Both the position numbers and the translations under genes were made by a program. The notes under the pieces were generated by a model. The model made no database searches. It was given only the letters and a program-made list of their open reading frames with translations, and was not told where the DNA came from. From the NCBI GenBank assembly GCA_964589725.1, contig CAZPUJ010000017.1, positions 1 to 17,108 on the forward strand: DNA of 17,108 nucleotides, in the 5' to 3' direction. The stretch's first letter is position 1. Each line of letters begins with the position of its first letter. Shown here piece after piece: positions 7,445 to 14,324 of the stretch. Source of the stretch: CAYSHJ01 sp964589725. Its GTDB lineage: Bacteria > Planctomycetota > Planctomycetia > Planctomycetales > Planctomycetaceae.

Positions 7445-8152
7445 ATGACCCTCACGCCGGAGACGATCACTGCCGCCGTCAGGCATCTCCGCCAGAGCGA
7501 CCCTGTCTTGGCCACCGTCATTCGACGAGTCGGCTCATTCCGTTTGAAGCCGCGGCGCGGGCGTTTCGAGTCGCTCGTGCGGTCGATCCTGGCTCAGCAG
7601 ATTTCGACGGCTGTTGCACGCTCGATGTTGAAAAAGCTGCAACAACGGGTCGCGCCTCGCCGAATCACGCCCGACAGTCTCGCGTGTCTTTCGCTTGACG
7701 ACCTGCGCGCGATCGGCCTGTCGCGGCAAAAGGCAACGTACTTGCATGACCTCGCCCAGAAAGTGATCGATGGCTCGGTGCGGCTGCACCGCGTTCACCG
7801 CATGACGGACGAGGAAGTCATCGCCGAGCTACTGCCGGTCAAAGGGATCGGCCGCTGGACCGTGCAGATGTTTCTGATCTTCTGCCTCGGCCGCGTCGAC
7901 GTTTTCGCCCCGGACGATTACGGCCTGCGATCGGCGATGCAACGTCTGTACGGGCTGCCGGAGTTGCCGAAACGAACGGAAGCCGAACAGATCGCCGCTC
8001 CGTGGCGACCTCACGCGACTGTCGCGTCGTGGTATCTGTGGAGAAGCCTCGAACTACCGAGAGGCGCGTCAGACAAACCCGAAGCGTCAGCGAGGGCGAA
8101 CGCTTCAAGTACCTCCGATCTCCACGTCTTGGAAAGCGTACGCCCTCGCTGA
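7445..8152 (+). CDS. DNA-3-methyladenine glycosylase II-like (HhH-GPD) protein
   Basis: A 235-residue base-excision repair enzyme of the HhH-GPD superfamily, AlkA/MagA-like, expected to excise alkylated purines. Visible are RFESLVRSILAQQIST (40-55), the helix-hairpin-helix LLPVKGIGRWTVQMFL (129-144), and the catalytic Asp region VFAPDDYGLR (153-162), where D158 aligns with the AlkA catalytic Asp. RPHATVASWYLWRSLE, the usual C-terminal end of the family, follows at 188-203. Residues from about 211 to the stop (KPEASARANASSTSDLHVLE...) are encoded by an inverted repeat element (8076-8163). The native stop has therefore probably been replaced by one inside the repeat, giving a tail of about 25 residues unlikely to belong to the fold. 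The start ATG at 7445 is supported by the domain position. Confidence 0.88.
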   Translation: MTLTPETITAAVRHLRQSDPVLATVIRRVGSFRLKPRRGRFESLVRSILAQQISTAVARSMLKKLQQRVAPRRITPDSLACLSLDDLRAIGLSRQKATYLHDLAQKVIDGSVRLHRVHRMTDEEVIAELLPVKGIGRWTVQMFLIFCLGRVDVFAPDDYGLRSAMQRLYGLPELPKRTEAEQIAAPWRPHATVASWYLWRSLELPRGASDKPEASARANASSTSDLHVLESVRPR

Positions 8153-8163
8153 CGCTTCGGGTT
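8076..8163. repeat. Inverted repeat element at the 3' end of the glycosylase gene
   Basis: Arms of 30 bases (8076-8105 and 8134-8163) match at 29 positions, with a 28-base loop. The arm opens AACCCGAAGCGTCAGCGAGG. The element contains the glycosylase stop codon (8150-8152) and ends 30 bases before the GntR operator. No T-run follows the stem. The family differs in sequence from the GGCGTCAGCCC elements. Confidence 0.85.
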
Positions 8164-8173
8164 ACTTTGCCGC

Positions 8174-8215
8174 TTGACTCCGCCGCCGTTGACTGTACTA
8201 TCTTTATTAGTACAG
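8174..8215 (+). promoter_or_regulatory. Promoter and YtrA/GntR-type operator of the ABC operon
   Basis: TTGACT (8174-8179) and TACTAT (8196-8201), spaced by 16 bases, form a good sigma70-like promoter. Over the -10 region lies a perfect 8-bp inverted repeat, CTGTACTA (8193-8200) and TAGTACAG (8208-8215), with a 7-base spacer. GntR regulators of the YtrA subfamily bind TGTACTA-type palindromes, and the first gene downstream encodes such a regulator, so autorepression of the operon is the natural reading. A second TTGACT (8189-8194) overlaps the operator. Confidence 0.75.
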
Positions 8216-8230
8216 ATCGTGAGGGATGTC

Positions 8231-8617
8231 ATGCCGTTTCAGATCAACACCGCCAGCCGCACGCCGATCTATCGGCAGTTGGCCGAGCAAATTCGGTTGG
8301 CGATTGCGCGCGGCGATTTGCAGGCGGACGCACAATTGCCGTCGGTGCGGCAGTTGTCCAGAGACGTGGTCGTCAACCCGAATACGATCGCTCGCGTGTA
8401 TCAGGAACTGGAGCGGGAAGGATTGCTCGTCACGCGGCAGGGGCTGGGTGTGTTCGTAGGCGCTCCGAAGCGCGACTTGATGAAGCGTGCGCGCGACGGG
8501 CGTCTGCACGAATTGCTGGACAAGCTGCTGACCGAGGCGGTGCATCTCGGCTACTCGGCGGCCGAGGTGAAAGAGATGTTGGCCAAACGGGCCGGGCAGT
8601 TTCAGTGGCCGGAGTGA
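8231..8617 (+). CDS. GntR family transcriptional regulator, YtrA subfamily
   Basis: A 128-residue repressor with an N-terminal winged helix (about 10-78): TPIYRQLAEQIRLAIARGDL, then LPSVRQLSRDVVVNPNTIARVYQELEREGLL, then the wing TRQGLGVFV. The short C-terminal helical tail (about 80-128, RLHELLDKLLTEAVHLGYSAAEVKEML) is the dimerisation region that defines the YtrA subfamily, which lacks a large ligand domain. The start ATG at 8231 is chosen because GAGGG (8221-8225) precedes it with good spacing and the operator palindrome lies just upstream; the frame is open to 8174 but that would include the operator. The next gene, the ABC ATPase, begins 19 bases after the stop, the standard arrangement for ytrA-type operons. 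What relieves repression is not visible. Confidence 0.92.
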   Translation: MPFQINTASRTPIYRQLAEQIRLAIARGDLQADAQLPSVRQLSRDVVVNPNTIARVYQELEREGLLVTRQGLGVFVGAPKRDLMKRARDGRLHELLDKLLTEAVHLGYSAAEVKEMLAKRAGQFQWPE

Positions 8618-8636
8618 ACCTCCCAGGACGACAAAC

Positions 8637-9554
8637 ATGCCAGATGCCATCGTGACCGACGGGCTGACCAAGTGGTACGGCTCGAAGTGTGTCGTGAACG
8701 GGCTGACGTTGCGCGTGCCGGAAGGGTGCGTGTACGGTTTCCTCGGCCGCAACGGAGCGGGCAAGTCCACGACGATCAAGATGCTGACCGGCATGGTGCA
8801 TCCCGACGACGGGAGCGCGTCGCTGCTGGGGCAGGACGCGGCAACGCTACCGCCGGAGATGCGGCAGCGAATCGCGTACTTGGCCGAGGGGCATCCGCTG
8901 TATTCGTGGATGACGATTGATGGGCTGATGCGGTTCACTCGGCCGTTTTACCCGGCGTGGAATCAAGGGCTGTTCGATCAAATCATCGAGCACTTTCAGC
9001 TCGATCGGAAACAGAAAGTGAAGCACTTGTCGAAGGGACAGGTCGCCCAAGTGTCGTTGGCGCTGGGCATCGCGCCGGACCCGGAATTGTTGATCCTCGA
9101 CGATCCGACACTCGGCTTGGACACCGTCGTGCGGCGCGACTTTCTGGAGTCGCTGATTCAGATCATTCAGAAAAAAGGACGGACGATCTTTCTCAGCTCG
9201 CATGTGCTGGGGGATGTCGAGCGAGTCGCAGATCGGATTGGCGTGATGGTCGATGGTGTGTTGCGAGTCGATTGCCCAACGGACGAATTCAAGCAATCGA
9301 TTCGACGCGTTGTGCTGTCGTTCGACGGCTCGCCACCGGCGTTCTCCGGCTGCGACGGTCTCGTGGCAGCTCATACCGAGGAACGTCGGTTGGAGTTGGT
9401 GATCGTGGGTTTTGGAGACGCTCACCGTGAGCTGTTTGCGGCGATGACGCCGGGACCGCGAAGTGTCGAGATTGTGGAACTGAACTTGGAAGACGCCTTC
9501 ATCGAATACACACGCGGCTCGCGCCGCGCGATGCCGGTGTTCGCGGGAGATTGA
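8637..9554 (+). CDS. ABC transporter ATP-binding protein
   Basis: A 305-residue ATPase of the ABC-2/CcmA-like exporter class that powers the permeases encoded next. Walker A is GRNGAGKST. The Q-loop region is IAYLAEGHPLYSWMTI, where an Ala-Glu pair stands in place of a clear Q. The signature is LSKGQVAQVSLA, Walker B is LLILDDPTLGLD, and the switch His is in IFLSSHVLGDVERVADR. The usual catalytic Glu after Walker B is Asp here (LDDPT instead of LDEPT), a change that in my recollection recurs in ATPases paired with GntR/YtrA regulators. The C-terminal ~70 residues are a non-catalytic extension ending LNLEDAFIEYTRG, as in many drug and lantibiotic exporters. It is the second gene of the operon. 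Confidence 0.93.
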   Translation: MPDAIVTDGLTKWYGSKCVVNGLTLRVPEGCVYGFLGRNGAGKSTTIKMLTGMVHPDDGSASLLGQDAATLPPEMRQRIAYLAEGHPLYSWMTIDGLMRFTRPFYPAWNQGLFDQIIEHFQLDRKQKVKHLSKGQVAQVSLALGIAPDPELLILDDPTLGLDTVVRRDFLESLIQIIQKKGRTIFLSSHVLGDVERVADRIGVMVDGVLRVDCPTDEFKQSIRRVVLSFDGSPPAFSGCDGLVAAHTEERRLELVIVGFGDAHRELFAAMTPGPRSVEIVELNLEDAFIEYTRGSRRAMPVFAGD

Positions 9555-9560
9555 TCTGTC

Positions 9561-9644
9561 GTAGCCACGCTCGCCAGAGCGTGGATCGGACGTCATTCCA
9601 CCAATGCGTTGTCGGTCAGCCCACGTTCTGGCGAACGTGGCTAC
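9561..9644. repeat. Intra-operon inverted repeat, each arm itself palindromic
   Basis: Arms 9561-9584 and 9621-9644 (24 bases) match at 22 positions around a 36-base loop. Each arm also folds alone: CCACGCTC-GCCA-GAGCGTGG in the left arm and CCACGTTC-TGGC-GAACGTGG in the right. The two differences between the arms (C/T and G/A) preserve pairing inside each small hairpin. It lies between the ATPase stop and the permease start. Confidence 0.85.
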
Positions 9645-9657
9645 ATGGGGATGCGAC

Positions 9658-10362
9658 ATGTTCGCTGTCATTCGGAAAGAACTGCGTTCGACGGCCTGGG
9701 TGGTTGCCTTGGGGGCGGCGGCGTTTGGATGGATCTTGTCTGAATTGTTTGGCGTGACGGCACTGACTCGCCATCAATTTCCGACGCATGAAAACACGTT
9801 TTCGTTGGTGCAGTCCGGTTGGCTGCTGTGGTACGGATTCATCTCTGCGGCATTCGCTGGGAGCTTAGGGCTGGCGATGTCGCTCAACGACGGAGTGCGC
9901 GGGACGTGGGCCTTCGTGTTGTTTCGACCAATCTCGCGGCGAGCATACATCGGGGCCAAGTTGCTGACGGGCGGAGTGCTTACGCTGGTCACGGTCGCTG
10001 TTCCGGCGCTCGTGTACTTGGTTTGGGCGGCGATTCCAGGAAATCAGCCGATCCCGTTTGATTGGTCGTTCGCGCAGCCGACGGCCGAGGCGTGTGGCTG
10101 GGCGGTCGTCGTTTTTCTGGGAGGCTTTTTGTCGGGCATCCGTCCGGCCTCGTGGTGGTGGTCGCGGCTGTGGCCGTTGGGAGCGACCGTGGTTCTCGGC
10201 ATGTGGTGGTGGCTGTTGGCGAATATGTTCGATGGGAACAGCAATGGGTTTCCCGATGATTTGACCCCGTCGGTCGCTCAGTACTGGGGACTGTGTGTGA
10301 TCGTGGCGGCGATGTTGGTGACTTCGATTTTGCAAGTCGCCGATGAGCGAGACTTCGCATGA
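9658..10362 (+). CDS. ABC-2 type permease
   Basis: A 234-residue integral membrane subunit with about six transmembrane segments, starting MFAVIRKELRSTAWVV, the typical cytosolic elbow helix (…KEL/KEF…) of ABC-2 permeases. The ATG at 9658 is preferred over ATG 9604, because 9604 lies inside the palindromic repeat while 9658 has GGGG eight bases upstream and opens exactly at the conserved elbow. A central motif, WAFVLFRPISRRAYIGAKLL, recurs in the C-terminal half of the 758-residue protein (LFMLYRPVSRRAVLMSKMLI), so the two are paralogues and probably form a heterodimeric channel with the ATPase. The stop overlaps the next start by four bases (ATGA), which indicates coupled translation. The substrate is unknown. 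Confidence 0.88.
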   Translation: MFAVIRKELRSTAWVVALGAAAFGWILSELFGVTALTRHQFPTHENTFSLVQSGWLLWYGFISAAFAGSLGLAMSLNDGVRGTWAFVLFRPISRRAYIGAKLLTGGVLTLVTVAVPALVYLVWAAIPGNQPIPFDWSFAQPTAEACGWAVVVFLGGFLSGIRPASWWWSRLWPLGATVVLGMWWWLLANMFDGNSNGFPDDLTPSVAQYWGLCVIVAAMLVTSILQVADERDFA

Positions 10363-12635
10363 GCGGCTTAAGAACTCAACAACGATCTTGGCGTGTCACC
10401 GTCTGTCTCGCGGCGTTGCTGACGACGGCTGCGGTGACGCTGTGGATGTTCGCGTTCATGCTCGTCGTCAGCAGCACAGCGGAGCTGCTTGAAGATTTGA
10501 GGCCGCCGCGCACCTCGCAGCGGCAGTTTGTGTTTCGCGAGGACGGCTTGCCGGTTTGGAGAACCGTGGATTACGGGAAAGGCTGGGATTTCGCCGAGTA
10601 TCACGACCTCGACGGACAGCGGGTGAAGATGACGAAGAACGACGAGCATCCGCGATTGATGACGCTCGTCGATGCTCGGTTGTTTAGGCATCCGAAGCGT
10701 GCGACGTGGAGCTCGCGTGTCACGGAAGTCACTTCGCTTCAACGACGCAGCGCTCCCGGGGGTCCCGGGTTAGAGACTTGGTTTCTGCGGAACGACGGCG
10801 AGCGTGGCTTTTTTGTGGCGATGAACAATTCCTCGCGGCGAGCGAGCGGCTATCTCGGCCTCCAGGGATTCTCGGACAAACCGCCGCCGAAGAGCGATTG
10901 GTTTCCGACGTTCGCGAAGGGCGAGCGGCATGACTTGATTGACCCACACAACTACCGAGGCTCGTGGCTTGGGCTTCCGGACTCTCAGAGAGAAGACACG
11001 TCCATTCCGGCTGCGGCTTGGACGATCAGGCTGTTCGTCGAACCGGGAGGACACCGCGTTCATGAGCTAAATTTTTTCCGACGCACGGTGAGGGTGATTC
11101 ATGATGGCGAGCCGGTACTAGCCGCGAATCTGGCTCATCTTTGGAAGGAAGACAAAACGACGCGGGCGGTGTTGCGAACCAGCGATTCCTTGCGACTCGT
11201 GGAACTGCCCGACGATGGCGTTGGGCGAGTGGAAGTGATTCCGCTGCCGGAAAATTTGCGACGAGCGTTTGCGCTGCAATGGGTGCCGAAAACCGATGGC
11301 TGCGTGTTGGTCACGTTGCAACCGGGCGCGTGGCGGCTGACATCTCTGGACTCCGCGCATCAGGTGACTCAAGAGCGAGACGTTGCCAATTCCGAAGCAC
11401 ACTCGAATCGAGAAGATTTGACGGCAATAACAATTGGCCTCGTGGCCTTTCAATCGCCGGTGCCGGCAGACGTCGTTGCTTGGATGGGTTCACAGGAGGA
11501 CCGAATGTCATATCTCCTGGACATTCGTCGCGCGGCCAAGTTGGGTCTGGATTGGCCGGAGGCTCGCGAGTTCTCGCTGTCGGACTTAGTAATCCCGCTG
11601 ACGTTGTTGCACCTGACGGCGATTGGTTGGTCGGTGTTGGCGGTGCGACGATTGCGAAGGTTTTCCGCCTCACCGCAGGATCAATGGTTCTGGGGCGTGT
11701 GGACGCTGCTGTTCGGCGTTCCTGGGTATCTCGCATTTCGCGTGCATCGCGAGTGGCGAACGGGGGGCGTCAGCCCACTGGTCAATTCGATGAGACAGCC
11801 GGAACTGGAAGTGGTCTCCGGAACAACCAGGGGGCTGACGCCCCCCGTTCGCCAGAAGCGGCAGTTTGTTGCGACACTCGGTTCGGCCTACGGAAAATGT
11901 CTTGATGCCGGTGAGCACTTTGGAGCGGACATCGCTGCACGCGTCGGATTTCCGGCCAGCTACACCGCGTTGGTTTTGAAGGAATGCCGTCTCGCGGCGG
12001 GGATCGCGCTGTTGGCCTGTCTGGCCTATGTGGTTGTGGTGGCTCGGTTGGTGGGACTCAAAGGGTTCGGCATGATCAGCGAACTCGTCTCACAGCAGAC
12101 AAACTTCATTCCGTTCGTGCAGGACGGTTTCGCTCAGCCGTTCTGCGTGGTGGGAATGCTCTTGGCGGCGGGGTTGGCGGTCTGGCAATCGGCGGCGGAG
12201 TCACGCGGCGAAGCGTGGCTATTCATGCTGTATCGACCGGTCAGCCGCCGAGCTGTCTTGATGAGCAAAATGTTGATTGGCTTGCTGGTGGTGACTGTCT
12301 GCACGGCGCTGCCGATCCTCGTGTATGCGGCTTGGGCCGCTCGGCCGGGATCGGTCGCCGCGCCGTTCGAGTGGGGCATGACCGAGATCGCGTGGCGTCA
12401 ATGGGCGGCACTCACGTCGATCTATCTGGGGACGTTGTTGACGATGCTACGACCGGCTCGGTGGATCGGCACTCGATTGCTTCCGGCGATTGCGGTGGTC
12501 GGTTGGCTGCCCGGACGCGAGGCGCTCGGAGCTTGGTGCTGGCCGGTCTGGTGGGAACTGCTCGCCGTGCTGGTGATCAACGTGTGCTTGGTGAGCAGCC
12601 TGTTGCTGACGATCCGTGAGCGGGAGTATCCGTGA
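10359..12635 (+). CDS. Fusion of an extracytoplasmic domain to an ABC-2 permease
   Basis: A 758-residue protein in two parts. Residues 1-465: a transmembrane anchor (about 16-40), a large extracytoplasmic, beta-rich-looking domain (about 50-400) and two transmembrane helices (about 408-428 and 443-461) ending in LFGVPGYLAFRVHREW. This half resembles the 512-residue protein encoded next, sharing the motifs GYLGLQGFS and LFGxxGxxAFxxHRxW. Residues about 535-758: an ABC-2 permease with an elbow (LVLKECRLAAG), about six helices and the motif FMLYRPVSRRAVLMSKMLIG, paralogous to the preceding 234-residue permease. The linker (466-498) is encoded entirely by an in-frame inverted repeat element. The start overlaps the permease stop (ATGA) and the stop overlaps the next start (ATGA). 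The ectodomain may act as a substrate receptor, sensor or extrusion partner; this is inference. Confidence 0.85.
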   Translation: MSGLRTQQRSWRVTVCLAALLTTAAVTLWMFAFMLVVSSTAELLEDLRPPRTSQRQFVFREDGLPVWRTVDYGKGWDFAEYHDLDGQRVKMTKNDEHPRLMTLVDARLFRHPKRATWSSRVTEVTSLQRRSAPGGPGLETWFLRNDGERGFFVAMNNSSRRASGYLGLQGFSDKPPPKSDWFPTFAKGERHDLIDPHNYRGSWLGLPDSQREDTSIPAAAWTIRLFVEPGGHRVHELNFFRRTVRVIHDGEPVLAANLAHLWKEDKTTRAVLRTSDSLRLVELPDDGVGRVEVIPLPENLRRAFALQWVPKTDGCVLVTLQPGAWRLTSLDSAHQVTQERDVANSEAHSNREDLTAITIGLVAFQSPVPADVVAWMGSQEDRMSYLLDIRRAAKLGLDWPEAREFSLSDLVIPLTLLHLTAIGWSVLAVRRLRRFSASPQDQWFWGVWTLLFGVPGYLAFRVHREWRTGGVSPLVNSMRQPELEVVSGTTRGLTPPVRQKRQFVATLGSAYGKCLDAGEHFGADIAARVGFPASYTALVLKECRLAAGIALLACLAYVVVVARLVGLKGFGMISELVSQQTNFIPFVQDGFAQPFCVVGMLLAAGLAVWQSAAESRGEAWLFMLYRPVSRRAVLMSKMLIGLLVVTVCTALPILVYAAWAARPGSVAAPFEWGMTEIAWRQWAALTSIYLGTLLTMLRPARWIGTRLLPAIAVVGWLPGREALGAWCWPVWWELLAVLVINVCLVSSLLLTIREREYP
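11755..11853. repeat. In-frame inverted repeat inside the fusion gene
   Basis: Arms 11755-11782 and 11826-11853 (28 bases) match at 27 positions with a 43-base loop. The element is 99 bases, exactly 33 codons, and keeps the frame open. It translates to TGGVSPLVNSMRQPELEV followed by VSGTTRGLTPPV. It is related to the intergenic element at 4302-4393 (shared GGCGTCAGCCC and GGGCTGACGCC). It lies in the linker between the ectodomain half and the permease half. Confidence 0.88.
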
Positions 12636-14170
12636 TGACAACACCTTCTCCGAATGCTCGATCCACGAGGTCGCTGGCGACGAGCCTCCAGCACTGGCTG
12701 CTCGGACTGCTGCTGTGTTGCGGCGCGGCGATCGTGTGGGCGTTGTTGCTCAGTTGGGTTGGAGCTGGCCTCTCGTGGTGGCTCAATCGCGCTCAGAGTT
12801 TTGAATCTCGGTCAGTCTCTCTGCGAGCCAACGGCGAACCGATCGTCGCCATCCAACGGTACAACCGCGATCGTCGAAACGTTTCCGTCGAGCATGAAAC
12901 GGTTGATGGAAAGCCGATCGTGCTTGAACCGGAGGAACTGGTGACGACGACGAAGGGCTGGCAAATGTCGTCCTTTCCAACGAGCTACCTGGATTTGCGT
13001 CGCGCGCTCCATGAGTACAAAATGTGGATTGACGCTCCTGAACCGTTTCCGTGGTCGATCAGTCTGCTGCAATTCGTCGATGGCGATCTGTATTCGGGCA
13101 ATGGCCGGCAATGGTATTTCCGCTGGCCGCGTCGCGCGGGTGGCTCTGGTTTTTTTGAAGGCTTTGATCTCAAGACAAAGCGCCGCGTGGGATTCATCGG
13201 CACGAGCGGCTTCTCGGAAACGGCACCCCCCATCGCCGATGAGTTTCCGGCGTGGGATGTCAACAAGTCGAAGACGGCGGCGTTCATCACCGCCTACAAC
13301 GGCGGACAGTTCCCACCATCTCCCATCGGGATGACACTCAGCGAACCTGGGCAATCGCTGGAACACGGATTGTGGTTCGTCACGCCGCAGCGAGACCGGT
13401 TGTTCGTGATCAATCTGACTCGACGATCGGTCGTGTTGACGCGAACGCTGACCGGCAAGTTGCTCGGAACGAGCATCCAACAGAATGTGACGGAAAGCTC
13501 GCGTGAGGTGGTGCTCGCATTGTGGTGGGAAGACCGATTGGAGATCGTCTCGCCGACGTTGAAGACTCTGCGCGAGATTCCCTTCCCCTCGGAACTGCAA
13601 GGCAAGATCAGCACGTTCACGGAACTCGCGACCGGCGAGTTTGAGGCATCGCACTGGAGCATCTCACCCAAGCCGGGTGATCAGCATTTCGTCCGCTTCA
13701 ATGACCGCGGTGAAGTCACGCTGCGGAAGACGGTGACGGTTCCTGTGGCAACCGCTTCGGGAATCTGGTTCGCCGAACCGTTTCTCACGCCCCTGTCGCT
13801 GATGCCGATCAGCGTTGTGTACTGGCTGGCCCCGTATCGTTCAGGATTCGTTTGGGATGAAAACCTGAAACCGATTCGGCAGCCCGACGAACCGCTGACC
13901 TGGAGCCTGCAACTACGAGCGTTGCGAATCGTCATTCGCAATCTGGGTTGGACGTTTTGGACGGGCTTGCTCAGCGGACTCCCCTTCGCCGCGCTGTGCG
14001 TTTGGCGGCAACGCACGCTGCCGCTGTCCAACTTCGACCGAGTCGCCTGGCCGCTGTTGCTGTGCCTGTTCGGAATCGTCGGCTGGATCGCATTCCTCAC
14101 GCACCGCCGCTGGCCGGTGCGGAGGGTTGCAGTCGCGGAACAAGTGACTTCGCAGTTGGCCGCCGCGTGA
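12632..14170 (+). CDS. Membrane-anchored ectodomain protein, paralogue of the fusion N-terminal half
   Basis: A 512-residue protein of no recognised named family. Topology: a transmembrane anchor (about 22-50), a large extracytoplasmic domain (about 52-430), and two C-terminal transmembrane helices (about 437-458 and 471-490). It parallels the first 465 residues of the preceding fusion protein over its length: GFIGTSGFSETAPP (187-200) against GYLGLQGFSDKPPP; LWFVTPQRDRLFVINLTRRSVVLTR against the fusion's IRLFVEP-HELNFFRRTVRVI; and LFGIVGWIAFLTHRRW (479-494) against LFGVPGYLAFRVHREW. It lacks a permease domain. Its ATG overlaps the fusion stop (ATGA), so it is the last gene of the operon and probably part of the same complex. 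No enzyme motif was seen; the repeated beta-strand and loop pattern could be propeller-like, which is inference. Confidence 0.8.
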   Translation: MMTTPSPNARSTRSLATSLQHWLLGLLLCCGAAIVWALLLSWVGAGLSWWLNRAQSFESRSVSLRANGEPIVAIQRYNRDRRNVSVEHETVDGKPIVLEPEELVTTTKGWQMSSFPTSYLDLRRALHEYKMWIDAPEPFPWSISLLQFVDGDLYSGNGRQWYFRWPRRAGGSGFFEGFDLKTKRRVGFIGTSGFSETAPPIADEFPAWDVNKSKTAAFITAYNGGQFPPSPIGMTLSEPGQSLEHGLWFVTPQRDRLFVINLTRRSVVLTRTLTGKLLGTSIQQNVTESSREVVLALWWEDRLEIVSPTLKTLREIPFPSELQGKISTFTELATGEFEASHWSISPKPGDQHFVRFNDRGEVTLRKTVTVPVATASGIWFAEPFLTPLSLMPISVVYWLAPYRSGFVWDENLKPIRQPDEPLTWSLQLRALRIVIRNLGWTFWTGLLSGLPFAALCVWRQRTLPLSNFDRVAWPLLLCLFGIVGWIAFLTHRRWPVRRVAVAEQVTSQLAAA

Positions 14171-14324
14171 CGCGATTTGACGCGGGTCGCGGGGCGTTGT
14201 TCCGTTTTGGTATGCTCTGCGAACCCGCACTATTCATCGCTCGGTAGCCAATCTTGCCTCAGATCGGACCCCTGCTCGTGAAAACCTGACTCAAACGCAA
14301 CCACTTTCGCAATCAGAGGAGTCC

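Noticed and set aside
9604..9657. Upstream ATG for the 234-residue permease
   Set aside because: The extra 18 codons come from the palindromic repeat, while ATG 9658 starts directly at the conserved elbow helix with a G-rich site upstream.
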